Source of the DNA: Acidobacteriota bacterium
GTDB taxonomy: Bacteria; Acidobacteriota; Blastocatellia; Pyrinomonadales; Pyrinomonadaceae
Assembly: GCA_018269005.1 (NCBI GenBank)
Contig: JAFDVK010000012.1
Location: 434,001-498,000 of the forward strand
Direction of reading: 5' to 3'
Length of the DNA: 64,000 nucleotides
Part shown: in pieces, positions 1 through 10,486 of the stretch
How the letters are laid out: each line of letters starts with the position of its first letter
Position numbering within the stretch: position 1 is the first letter of the stretch
Program-made: the position numbers and the translations under genes
The notes under the pieces: generated by a model
What the model saw: the letters and a program-made list of their open reading frames with translations, nothing else
The model's database searches: none
What the model was told of the DNA's origin: nothing

Positions 1-232
1 GGACGCCAATGCCAATCGCCGACACCTCCAATTTGCCTAACTTTCTTCGTCCGATCGCCGGATCAGCGTTAGTCTTTGCATCAGCCTTTCGCTTTCCGGT
101 TTGAGCATCAACCTGCGAAGCCGCAACCGCGAGCGAACCAGCGGCAACGAGCGTTTTAGCGATAAAACCCCGACGACTAACGCCCTCGTTTTCTTGAACC
201 TCGGATTTAATTGCTTCGTTATTTTCTTTCAT
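1..232 (-). CDS. Tat-exported aldo/keto reductase, N-terminal part (cut by window edge)
   Basis: The first 77 codons of a leftward gene, running off the window. The start ATG is at 232. A twin-arginine motif SRRGF lies at residues 19-23, followed by an Ala/Val-rich h-region and a V-D-A cleavage site before Gln. The mature start has the RRKLGKLEVSAIGIG signature of the aldo/keto reductase barrel (strand 1), matching the same position in the reductases at 4336 and 5585. By homology it would be an NADP(H)-dependent carbonyl reductase folded with its cofactor before export. It is the last visible gene of the leftward cluster, 67 bp after the DkgA-like gene. The catalytic residues lie outside the window, so activity cannot be judged. 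Confidence 0.85.
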   Translation of the reverse strand, partial: MKENNEAIKSEVQENEGVSRRGFIAKTLVAAGSLAVAASQVDAQTGKRKADAKTNADPAIGRRKLGKLEVSAIGIGV

Positions 233-299
233 AGTCAGCCTCTTACTTTTCCTGTCATTAATTTCCTTTATGCTCCAGTTAATCGAGCCGACATTGAAC

Positions 300-1800
<1,501 letters not shown>

Positions 1801-1915
1801 AATTTTCTCTCGAAGCTGGAAGTCGAACACTCTGGACCACATGGACGCCAAGCACGAAAGCACTGTTTGCATTCACGAGTCTTTGGCTCAGACAAATTTC
1901 GCCGTTTCCGGCGAT

Positions 1916-1943
1916 GCGGACAAGAGTGTCCGCGTTCCGTCAC
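1916..1943. repeat. Dispersed hairpin repeat (GCGGACA-loop-TGTCCGC family), copy 1
   Basis: A 7-bp perfect stem (1916-1922 with 1927-1933, loop AGAG) followed by GTTCCGT. It lies in the 145-bp gap between the flavodoxin and hydrolase genes. A close relative with the same GTTCCGT tail lies inside a methyltransferase gene at 35421, and a shorter one is at 56049. It may act as an RNA hairpin between genes or as a mobile palindrome. Confidence 0.6.
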
Positions 1944-1945
1944 AA

Positions 1946-4339
1946 TTACTGTCCGAGTTCCTGTTTTTCCCGCCAGGCGAAGTTTGATCTTCTTTTGGCA
2001 ATTAACCAGTTTCCGTTTTGACGGACGTATTCGTCGTTGTAGATTACGCCCATTGTCGTTTTCATTTTCTTGCCGTTTTCGTCTCCGATCAGCGTGACCA
2101 GACAATAAGAAACTCCGGTTGCTTTGTCACCGCTGATAGTTACGGTTTGCTGTCCGTTGATGTGATAGACGGTCTCAAAATTGTTCAGAAAATTCGCAAA
2201 CCCTTCGCCGATCTGCTTTCGTCCCGTCAATGAAGATGTTTGCTTACCATCGGAGTAGCTTTCGACCGTTGCGTCTTCGGTAAAAAGCAGAGTTTGCTTT
2301 TGTATTTCTTTGGTATCAGCCAAATTTGAAAACGTATCAACGAGTTCTTTAAGTGCCAATTTATCTTCGATTTCTTTCATATTTTTATTTTCAGGTTGAT
2401 CGTTAACTAATACGTTTCCCTGATCTACGTTTATCGCTTCCCCCCAGTCCAATGGGATCGTAAAGACATTGTCCTTAGACTTCGGATCCAGAAGGCGACG
2501 TCCGCCTTCGCTCCATGGGGCAGTCAGCAGCCCGGCGCGCACTTCAGGAAAAGTCTTGAATGGCAATTGCGGCAGGTTCAGCGTTGACGGCGTTTCCGCG
2601 CCGTACAGCACTGTATAAACACCGCCGGGCACAGTCTTTTGCTGCGGTCCGGTAAGGCGGCAAGGATCTGTATCGTTGCTTGGCGGAGCTCCGGTCGGCG
2701 GACATAACTCCACCGGCGTCTGTGTCGTGATCTCGAGGCGCACACGGTGACCCGGATTCAATCCCCATTGGCGCGGAGCAAGTGCGAGATCGAAACGGTA
2801 CACCTTCCCAGGTGTCAGATAGTCGTCACGCTCAAACTTGTGCCAGGGCCGAATGATCGTCCCTTTCTCATCCTTCCACGACTTCGACGTGTCGAGTTCC
2901 CGCAGACTTCCGGCCAACGCTCCGCGGCTTAGGAGTTTCGACGTGCCATCAGGAGCTACGTCGAACAGCCGGGCGATCAGCACCATATTCGTGTTGCTCG
3001 ACTTTGCGTAGATCGTCGCGCTGATCGGTCCCGAAAGCGTTGCACCCTCGGCGAAAGGAGGCGTCGTGAAGCTGAGTTTTCCGTCTTCCACATTCGGCTG
3101 GGCAAACTTCAGAGTATCGCTCCCGGATCTTTGCGACGTCGCGTCGAGCGAGCCGCCCGGACCCAAACGCCATTGCGTATCAGTTGCCACTTGCGGAAAT
3201 CCCTTCAAGTTGAGCCATCGCTCCGTTCCTTTCTCGAAAACGTGCATCGGTGTGCTCGTTTTCTGAATGCCCGTGTCCACGCCTTTAAGCCACGTCTCGA
3301 TCCACTGCAGATACAGGCCCAGATCCAAACCCTGAGCGTGTTCCCAACCGCCCATAACGAGCTGGTAACGAGGAGTCGTCCGCTGATTCGGCACCATCGT
3401 GCCGTAAACCGGACGTTTCGCGAAAGCGTTCTGCAGGGCGGTGTATGCGTGGACGGTTCCGGTTTCAACGATGTCGCCCCAACCTGCGTAGAGCAGCACC
3501 GGCACATTGTTCTCGACGATCTTCTCGGCGAAACTGATGCGCCCGCGTTCGCTCCAGTATTTGCGATTGTAAGCCGCGTCGCCGCCTTCCAGGATCGACT
3601 TCGTCAGGCCGCGAAAGAAGCGTTCACCGGCGGCGGAATTGCCGGTAAGTTCCGCACCACGCACGTCGAAGCTCCAAAAGCTCATGGTCGGCATTCCGCC
3701 GCTCATCCACGACTGGCGCGGCATATTCTCGAGACCCGAGCATGCGGCGACTACAGCTTTGAGCGGCGAATTTTTGCCGACGTAAGCGGCGTCCGTGAGC
3801 GCGATCGCGCCGGGCCACGAGCAGCCGATGATGGCGACCCGTCCGTCCGAACCTTCGATTCCCTTCGCGGCCCAATCGACAATGTTCTTGCCGTCCTGTC
3901 CCTCGCGGGGCGAAAGGAACTGGACTTCTCCGCCCGACTTGCCGAGTCCACGCGCTCGAACCAATACGGAGATATAGCCGTGTTCGGCGAAGTAAGTATG
4001 CACGTTCACGGGGGCAGCGAATTGCACATAAGGAATGTGTTCGATCACCACCGGGAACCGACCTGAAGCGCGCTTGCCCGTTTTCAGATCGGTTGGATAA
4101 GCGATGTTAGCGTTCAAGACCACGCCGTCGTCCATCTTGACCGACACATCATTAACGACCTCGACACCATACTTGGCGGGGCCGGGCTCCCATTTGCCGC
4201 CCGGATAAGGCGTGACCTGCTGGCTCCGGCTCGGGGCCGTCTGAGCCTGAGCATCCACGTGGGTCAGGCCGATACACGCGACGGTTAATACACCAAGAAT
4301 CGCCGAAGTTAGTTTGTTATTTATCAACATATTGCTCAC
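1946..4339 (-). CDS. Exported CocE/NonD-type (S15) hydrolase fused to an NTF2/SnoaL-like domain
   Basis: A 797-residue two-part protein. Residues 1-32 form a signal peptide. Residues 60-640 are an S15/CocE alpha/beta hydrolase with Ser174 in GCSWPG, Asp289 in YAGWGDI and His334 in GGWEHAQG, then the jelly-roll C-domain. Residues 654-790 are an NTF2/SnoaL-like cone domain, normally a separate protein of about 140 residues. S15 members cleave acyl esters, amides or X-Pro peptides; the substrate here is unknown. The GTG start overlaps the TGA of the upstream reductase (GTGA), so translation is coupled; an ATG at 4330 is the alternative. The signal and NTF2 parts use AT-richer codons than the hydrolase body, suggesting a composite gene. 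Confidence 0.85.
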   Translation of the reverse strand: MSNMLINNKLTSAILGVLTVACIGLTHVDAQAQTAPSRSQQVTPYPGGKWEPGPAKYGVEVVNDVSVKMDDGVVLNANIAYPTDLKTGKRASGRFPVVIEHIPYVQFAAPVNVHTYFAEHGYISVLVRARGLGKSGGEVQFLSPREGQDGKNIVDWAAKGIEGSDGRVAIIGCSWPGAIALTDAAYVGKNSPLKAVVAACSGLENMPRQSWMSGGMPTMSFWSFDVRGAELTGNSAAGERFFRGLTKSILEGGDAAYNRKYWSERGRISFAEKIVENNVPVLLYAGWGDIVETGTVHAYTALQNAFAKRPVYGTMVPNQRTTPRYQLVMGGWEHAQGLDLGLYLQWIETWLKGVDTGIQKTSTPMHVFEKGTERWLNLKGFPQVATDTQWRLGPGGSLDATSQRSGSDTLKFAQPNVEDGKLSFTTPPFAEGATLSGPISATIYAKSSNTNMVLIARLFDVAPDGTSKLLSRGALAGSLRELDTSKSWKDEKGTIIRPWHKFERDDYLTPGKVYRFDLALAPRQWGLNPGHRVRLEITTQTPVELCPPTGAPPSNDTDPCRLTGPQQKTVPGGVYTVLYGAETPSTLNLPQLPFKTFPEVRAGLLTAPWSEGGRRLLDPKSKDNVFTIPLDWGEAINVDQGNVLVNDQPENKNMKEIEDKLALKELVDTFSNLADTKEIQKQTLLFTEDATVESYSDGKQTSSLTGRKQIGEGFANFLNNFETVYHINGQQTVTISGDKATGVSYCLVTLIGDENGKKMKTTMGVIYNDEYVRQNGNWLIAKRRSNFAWREKQELGQ

Positions 4340-5484
4340 TGATTCTGCAAAACCGATTCGGGCGATCTCACGCCTTGCAGTTTGATCTGTGCCAACGACG
4401 CGCGGATCTCTTTCAGTTCGTCGGCAGTGAATTTAACATCAACCGCACCGAGATTTTCTTTCAGATGATATAGGTTGGTCGTTCCCGGAATCGGGACGAT
4501 AAACGGCTTTTGTGCTAACAACCAGCCGAGCGAAAATTGAACGGGCGTAACATCTTTTCGCAACGCCCACTCGCGGACCAGTGCGATCAGAGGCAAATTC
4601 GCTTTGAAGGCTTCGGGCGTAAAATACGAAACGCTTGCACGACGGTCATCCTGTGCAAAGCGGCTGAACTCGTTAAAACGGTCAGCGAGAAACGCTCTCG
4701 CCGTCGGTCCCCACGGAACGAAGCCGATGCCGAGTTCTTCGCAGACCGGGATCACGCCGTTTTCCAACACTCGTTCCAGCAAAGAATACTCCGACTGCAC
4801 CGCCGTTACCTTTTGAACGGCGTGAGCCTTGCGAATCGTTTCGGGACTCATTTCCGAAAGCCCGAAATGTTTGATCTTTCCGGCTTGGATCAATTCCTTG
4901 ACCGTTCCCGCCACGTCTTCGACGGGAACATTTGGGTCGGCTCGATGCTGGTAATAAAGGTCTATCGCTTCGACTCTGAGCCGTTTGAGTGAACCTTCGA
5001 CGGCTCGTCTGATATTTTCGGGACGGCTGTTTCTGCCGGTTGTTCTGCCGTTTTCAAAATTGAATCCGAACTTGGATGCGATGACGACCTTTCCCTTGAA
5101 AGGTTCGAGAGCTTCGCCGACAACTTCCTCGCTGGTGAAAGGCCCATAGACTTCCGCCGTATCGAAAAATGTTACGCCGCGTTCAACCGCCGTGCGAATC
5201 TGCCGAATCATCTCCGATTTAGGTGGAGCAGGATTATAAAAACCCGCGACCATACTCATACAACCCAACCCGATCGGCGAAACTTCCAGCGAGCCAAGTT
5301 TACGAAAATCTTTGTTCGCCGCATTTATTGGTTTAGAACTTTTTGTTTGAGCGTCCGCCTGATTTTGCATCGTTCCCAAAATCACCGAACTCGCCGCGAT
5401 GCCCGCACCCGCAAGCATCGTCTTGCCGATAAAATTACGGCGGCTTACGCTATCTTTTGATTTGATCTCTTCACTATTTTTCAC
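4336..5484 (-). CDS. Tat-exported aldo/keto reductase (copy 1)
   Basis: An aldo/keto reductase of 382 residues from a GTG start. The frame is open to an ATG at 5517, but GGAGGG at 5497-5492 sits 7 nt before the GTG at 5484, and the resulting N-terminus aligns with the paralogues. The Tat motif SRRNFIGK is near residue 14, followed by an Ala/Gly h-region and an A-D-A cleavage site before Gln. The catalytic Asp and Tyr are in FFDTAEVYGPF, Lys in ASKFGFN and His in YYQHRADP. IPIPGTTNLYHLKENL is the NADP-binding end. It should act in the periplasm, pre-loaded with cofactor. It is 100 bp downstream of copy 2 and coupled to the hydrolase-NTF2 gene. Confidence 0.88.
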   Translation of the reverse strand: MKNSEEIKSKDSVSRRNFIGKTMLAGAGIAASSVILGTMQNQADAQTKSSKPINAANKDFRKLGSLEVSPIGLGCMSMVAGFYNPAPPKSEMIRQIRTAVERGVTFFDTAEVYGPFTSEEVVGEALEPFKGKVVIASKFGFNFENGRTTGRNSRPENIRRAVEGSLKRLRVEAIDLYYQHRADPNVPVEDVAGTVKELIQAGKIKHFGLSEMSPETIRKAHAVQKVTAVQSEYSLLERVLENGVIPVCEELGIGFVPWGPTARAFLADRFNEFSRFAQDDRRASVSYFTPEAFKANLPLIALVREWALRKDVTPVQFSLGWLLAQKPFIVPIPGTTNLYHLKENLGAVDVKFTADELKEIRASLAQIKLQGVRSPESVLQNQ

Positions 5485-5491
5485 CTTTTTT

Positions 5492-5497
5492 CCCTCC
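5492..5497 (-). promoter_or_regulatory. Shine-Dalgarno GGAGGG that sets the GTG start at 5484
   Basis: The minus strand reads GGAGGG followed by a purine-rich 7-nt spacer and GTG. This spacing is ideal, whereas the ATG at 5517 lies upstream of the site. It decides the start of the reductase gene ending at 4336. Confidence 0.7.
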
Positions 5498-5584
5498 AAT
5501 TTGACACGCTCGTTCACACTCGCGGTTATGCCTTTACTGTTTTTGCCCGTAGCGGCGACATTCCGTGTCCACCTTTGCTCTACG

Positions 5585-6763
<1,179 letters not shown>

Positions 6764-6876
6764 TTCTGAAACTCCTCTTTACCGATCTTTCAGATTTCCT
6801 TCTTCGCCAGTCTTTCGTGTGACTTTGATTCTATGGACTCCCGCTTGATATCAGGTATGACAAAAGTGTCGAATCC

Positions 6877-6895
6877 TTGAACAATTCTGCAAAAT
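6877..6895 (+). promoter_or_regulatory. Candidate AraC-regulator operator, copy 1
   Basis: A 19-bp motif, TTGAACAATTCTGCAAAAT, lies between the divergent reductase and araC genes. The same motif with 16 of 19 bases recurs at 7947 before the second araC gene. Such conservation outside coding sequence at two AraC-type genes suggests a shared binding site, possibly for the two paralogous regulators themselves. No direct evidence of binding is available. Confidence 0.45.
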
Positions 6896-6957
6896 GGATC
6901 AATCGGTCTGGTTGCTTTGTGCAACAGAAGGTCTAGAATGGAGACTCAGATGGTGGA

Positions 6958-7908
6958 ATGAACGGAAAGATCGAGAGACTGAAAATACAAGATCGAAACG
7001 AAGAGCTTCTCGCTCGGATGTCGTACCTTTTGCCTCAGGATGCGATCGTCGAATTCTCGCCGGGGTTCTTTCTTTCCCGACTGACGAAGCCTACAGAATC
7101 CACCCAGCCCATATACCAACCTTGTCTATGCTTTGTCGTCCAGGGCAGCAAACGCGCACTCCTGGGCAATGAGGTTTACAACTACGATCCAGGCCATTAT
7201 CTTGTCTTCACCGTCGACCTGCCGGTGGTTTTCCACGTGGACAAAGCGTCAGAGGACGAGCCTTATTTTGGGATTCGGCTGAATCTTGATCCGGCCGTAG
7301 TTGCTGCGGTCTTGCTGGAGTCGGTCCCCGATCCGTCTAAAAGCGAGGCGAATGTGAAGGCGATCGATGTCCAAGCGATCGACGCCGATTTGCTGGACGC
7401 AGTGGTTAGGCTGGTGCGGCTGGCCGACTCTCCGGATGAGCAAAGACTTCTTGCACCCCTTGTAACGCGCGAGATCATATATCGACTTCTTGCGAACGGC
7501 CAGGCATCACGTCTGGGTCATATGATCACTTCTGTGGGGGAGAGCCATCGTATATCAGAGGCCGTTGGGTATCTGCGGGCGCGTTTTAGAGAGCCGCTGA
7601 AGATAGAGGCAATTGCTCGTGAGTTCGGAATGAGCGTTTCCGGATTCCACCATCACTTCAAATCGGTCACCTCATTGAGTCCCTTGCAATTCCAAAAGCA
7701 GATGCGGCTTCAGGAAGCTCGTCGCGTGATGCTCGTCGAAGATATGGATGCAGCAACGGCCGGCTTCAGTGTCGGCTACGAGGACGCGTCGTATTTCAGC
7801 CGGGACTACAAAAGGCTTTTCGGGGCTCCGCCGCAGCACGATATCGCGAACCTTCGAACTACACTCCCGCCGCAATACAGCACCGCTTCGGGAACGGTCG
7901 AATCTTAG
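6958..7908 (+). CDS. AraC-family transcriptional regulator (copy 1)
   Basis: A 316-residue regulator. The N-terminal half (about 20-190) is the AraC_N-type cupin sensor domain (CFVVQGSKRALLG, YDPGHYLVFTVDLPV). The C-terminal half (about 205-300) has two helix-turn-helix units; the first is IEAIAREFGMSVSGFHHHFKSVT and the second ends in VGYEDASYFSRDYKRLFG. YqhC and related aldehyde-responsive regulators share this architecture. It is transcribed away from the Tat reductase genes and is probably their activator. A start at 6894 in another frame was discarded because the protein aligns end to end with its paralogue at 8015 only from 6958. Confidence 0.9.
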   Translation: MNGKIERLKIQDRNEELLARMSYLLPQDAIVEFSPGFFLSRLTKPTESTQPIYQPCLCFVVQGSKRALLGNEVYNYDPGHYLVFTVDLPVVFHVDKASEDEPYFGIRLNLDPAVVAAVLLESVPDPSKSEANVKAIDVQAIDADLLDAVVRLVRLADSPDEQRLLAPLVTREIIYRLLANGQASRLGHMITSVGESHRISEAVGYLRARFREPLKIEAIAREFGMSVSGFHHHFKSVTSLSPLQFQKQMRLQEARRVMLVEDMDAATAGFSVGYEDASYFSRDYKRLFGAPPQHDIANLRTTLPPQYSTASGTVES

Positions 7909-7946
7909 TATTCGATTTCCGTGACTATGAGGATTCTCGAAGAATA

Positions 7947-7965
7947 TTGGACTATACTGCAAAAT
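7947..7965 (+). promoter_or_regulatory. Candidate AraC-regulator operator, copy 2
   Basis: TTGGACTATACTGCAAAAT lies 50 bp before the second araC start, matching the motif at 6877 at 16 of 19 positions. The three differences are evenly spaced (positions 4, 7 and 10), and the CTGCAAAAT half is identical. Confidence 0.45.
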
Positions 7966-8014
7966 CCGAAATAAGGTCTTGATTGCGGCCCCCACGACGG
8001 GCTAAGTTGTGTTC

Positions 8015-8935
8015 ATGGACAGTCAAGCGGTGACATTTGAAAAACAAAGCGCCCCGCTCAGCAAGCAAGAACTTGTCGAACGGATATCTCGGGCGCTTCC
8101 GCAGGACGGCTATGTCGAGGCCTTGCCGGGGCTTGTACTCTTTCGCTCCTCAATTGCCGACAAAACGGTATTCTCGGTGATGGAGCCAGCATTTTGCGTT
8201 ATCGCCCAAGGCAGTAAGGAGATCCAGGTTGGCGGCGAAGTTTTGCGTTATGACCCGGGCCACTATCTGATCACGACTGTCGGTCTGCCTACCGTTGGAC
8301 GGATCGTGGAGGCATCAAAGGATCGACCGTATCTCGGCCTCCGGCTTTACCTCGACCCCACGCTCGTCACGTCCTTTACGCTCGAATCCGGTATCGAAAC
8401 ACGCAAAGGTGATTCGACCGCGAGGGCGATGAATGTCAAACCGATCGAGAACAGTCTATTGGATGCGGTCGTCAGAATGGTCCGTCTGCTCGATCGGCCA
8501 AACGACGTCAAAGCGCTCATGCCTTTGGTCGTCAAAGAGATAATCTTTCGCTTGCTGCTCGAAGGCCAAGGAGCCCGACTGCGCCACCTGGCGGCGGAAC
8601 AAGATCATTCGCGACGGATCTCAAGGGCAATCAAAGAAGTTCGAGAAAATATCAGTCAGCCGCTGAACATAGAAGACATCGCCCGTCGCCTGGGCATGAG
8701 CGTTTCCGGTTTTCATCATCAGTTCAAGAGCGTTACCTCGATGAGTCCTATCCAATTCCAAAAACAGCTGCGTCTGCAGGAGGCCCGTCGACTGATGCTC
8801 GGTGAGGACCTTGACGCTGCCAGCGCCGGCGTGCGAGTGGGATACGATGACCCGTCCTATTTCAACCGCGAATACAAAAAACACTTCGGCTCACCTCCTC
8901 GAAAACACATCGCCAATCTGCGAAGCAATCTTTGA
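8015..8935 (+). CDS. AraC-family transcriptional regulator (copy 2)
   Basis: A 306-residue paralogue of the regulator at 6958 with the same sensor domain (FCVIAQGSKEIQVGG, YDPGHYLITTVGLP) and the same two HTH units (IARRLGMSVSGFHHQFKSVTSMSP; VGYDDPSYFNREYKKHFG). ATG at 8015 is preferred over the in-frame GTG two codons upstream. The gene lies 106 bp after copy 1 and looks like an old tandem duplication that has diverged in the sensor domain, so the two may respond to different inducers. A fragment matching its last six codons reappears at 10099, downstream of the esterase. Confidence 0.9.
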   Translation: MDSQAVTFEKQSAPLSKQELVERISRALPQDGYVEALPGLVLFRSSIADKTVFSVMEPAFCVIAQGSKEIQVGGEVLRYDPGHYLITTVGLPTVGRIVEASKDRPYLGLRLYLDPTLVTSFTLESGIETRKGDSTARAMNVKPIENSLLDAVVRMVRLLDRPNDVKALMPLVVKEIIFRLLLEGQGARLRHLAAEQDHSRRISRAIKEVRENISQPLNIEDIARRLGMSVSGFHHQFKSVTSMSPIQFQKQLRLQEARRLMLGEDLDAASAGVRVGYDDPSYFNREYKKHFGSPPRKHIANLRSNL

Positions 8936-9062
8936 CGTAGAAGCTAGCGAGTTTGGCAGCTTCGACAATGTCTGAGCGCCGGCACGGACGAGTCCCTGAA
9001 CTATGCAGATCCTTTTTGGAAAGCCTTAGGCTCGAGATAGAAATACAGGAAAGGAGTAAATG
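8918..9062 (+). repeat. Direct repeat A: araC 3' end plus leader of the esterase
   Basis: This segment begins in the last codons of the AraC gene (CTGCGAAGCAATCTTTGA) and ends at the ATG of the esterase. It is repeated at 10099-10251, with about 50 of the first 58 bases the same and patchier identity after that. Both copies end in an AGGA-type ribosome site and ATG. Confidence 0.75.
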
Positions 9063-10058
9063 ATCGGAATGAAAAAAGTATTGGTGCTAAGCGTCATGTT
9101 GACGGCGATGATCTCTTGTCAGTCGGGAAACACATCGAATAACAGCACGAACAAGAACACTGCTACGGTGCAACGGGCGGTTTGGGACGATTCGTATGGC
9201 GGTGCCGACAAAGCGTATGACACAGAGCTGCTAAAGATGAGGGAAGCGATCGCTCCTAAATTTCAGACGTTTGAATTCAAGGATGCCGTCACCGGTCGGA
9301 CGATGACATACAACTTGTTTATTCCGAAGGATTATGACAAGAACAAAAGTTATCCTTTAGTTCACTTTATTGCGGATGCAAGTACGGTTGGGAAAGGCGC
9401 CGCTGCGCCGCTAAAGCAAGGATATGGCGGCATCATTTGGGCAACCGATGAAAGCCAGGCGGAAAACCCGAGTTTTGTTTTGGTCCCGTCTTTTGCCGGA
9501 CCGGACTGGGCGGTGAACGATAAATGGGAAACAAGCGAAGAAGTGGATATCGCCTATCGTTTGCTAAACGATGTCGTCGCAAGATACAGCATCGACAAAA
9601 ACAGGCTTTACACCACGGGCCAATCAATGGGCGGTATGATCTCGTTCCATTTCAATGCAACGCACCCAGACCTGTTTGCCGCCTCGGTCTTTGTCGGGAG
9701 CCAATGGGATATCAGTAAATTACAGCCGTTGGCCAACGCAACATTCTTCTACATCGTTTCGGCCGGAGACGAAAAAGCGTCAAGCGGAATGCAGCAGGTC
9801 GGGAGTATGCTCACCGAAAAAGGCATAAAATACGGCTCGACCGAGTTCTCCGCCAAACTGCCGCAGGCCGAACAGGAACAAAAGGTCGAGGATCTGATAA
9901 AGCAGGGACACAAGATCAACTTTGTGCAGTTTACAAAAGGAACCGTCGTCCCCGAAGGCTCCACGCAACAAGGCGCCCCCGAACATATGTATTCATTCGA
10001 CTATGCCTACAAACTGAAAACCGTGCGTGACTGGCTGTTTGAGCAAAAGAAAAACTGA
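9060..10058 (+). CDS. Lipoprotein alpha/beta-hydrolase (prolyl-oligopeptidase/feruloyl-esterase-like)
   Basis: A 332-residue exported hydrolase. A lipoprotein signal ends in AMISC with Cys20 acylated, followed by an Asn/Ser/Thr-rich tether. The alpha/beta-hydrolase core begins near residue 70. Ser189 sits in the nucleophile elbow GQSMGG, and a His in the C-terminal EHMYSFDYAY region probably completes the triad. The best family match by motif is the PHB-depolymerase/feruloyl-esterase-like group (NLFIPKDYDKNKSYPLV), so an ester substrate is likely but not identified. The start follows AGGAAAGGAG. The gene sits between the two copies of a 150-bp direct repeat, as if inserted or duplicated there. 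Confidence 0.82.
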   Translation: MIGMKKVLVLSVMLTAMISCQSGNTSNNSTNKNTATVQRAVWDDSYGGADKAYDTELLKMREAIAPKFQTFEFKDAVTGRTMTYNLFIPKDYDKNKSYPLVHFIADASTVGKGAAAPLKQGYGGIIWATDESQAENPSFVLVPSFAGPDWAVNDKWETSEEVDIAYRLLNDVVARYSIDKNRLYTTGQSMGGMISFHFNATHPDLFAASVFVGSQWDISKLQPLANATFFYIVSAGDEKASSGMQQVGSMLTEKGIKYGSTEFSAKLPQAEQEQKVEDLIKQGHKINFVQFTKGTVVPEGSTQQGAPEHMYSFDYAYKLKTVRDWLFEQKKN

Positions 10059-10098
10059 TCTAAATAAGCAGCTATGAGCAGCGGGGTTTATCTCCAGA

Positions 10099-10251
10099 CT
10101 GCGAAGCAATCTTTGAAGCAGAAGCGACCGAGTTTGGCAGCTTCGACAATGTCTGAGGCGTTATGCGCCGGCACCGACAAGTGCTTGATCGTTGCAGGGT
10201 CTCATTGGAAAGCTTTATGCTCAATGTAGAGAAGTAGTAAAGGAATAAATG
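10099..10251 (+). repeat. Direct repeat B: araC 3' remnant plus leader
   Basis: Second copy of the segment at 8918-9062. It still carries the last six codons and stop of the AraC gene although no araC precedes it here, then a similar leader, a GGAA ribosome-like site and ATG. It marks a duplicated araC-leader junction whose araC body is gone. Confidence 0.75.
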
Positions 10252-10317
10252 AAAAGAACAATTTTAAAAGCCTTTCAAGGAATTCCCGCAATAAAAGATA
10301 GCGAAATAACGTTGTAA
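10249..10317 (+). other. 22-codon remnant ORF after repeat B
   Basis: ATG followed by 21 sense codons and TAA, beginning MKRTILKAF. It uses the start codon supplied by direct repeat B, at the place where repeat A starts the esterase. It has no recognisable product and is best read as the stub of a gene lost from this position. The remaining ~170 bp to 10486 holds no other gene. Confidence 0.35.
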
Positions 10318-10450
10318 GAACCTTCCCGCTCATTCTCTTCAATATACCATTACATGGCGGCCTTCATTCTTCATCCGTGACGGGCCGAGGCCAGACTGCA
10401 AGATCGCCACCGAAGACATCCAATTCCGTGTTGACGGACCGCGGAACGTG

Positions 10451-10478
10451 ATTGCACGTGCTGTGCGCATCATATAAG
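10451..10478 (+). promoter_or_regulatory. Possible promoter and palindrome before the CocE hydrolase
   Basis: TTGCAC at 10452 and TATAAG at 10473-10478 are spaced 15 bp apart, a short spacer. Between them GCACGTGC (10454-10461) is a perfect palindrome inside a longer imperfect inverted repeat ending ATCA. The start codon follows only 8 bp after the -10-like box. Confidence 0.3.
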
Positions 10479-10486
10479 CTAGCGCC

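Noticed and set aside
3131-4066. A 311-codon rightward ORF opposite the S15 hydrolase
   Set aside because: It is antisense to a gene with intact catalytic motifs; the composition is Arg/His-rich, as expected of a shadow frame in G/C-rich DNA.
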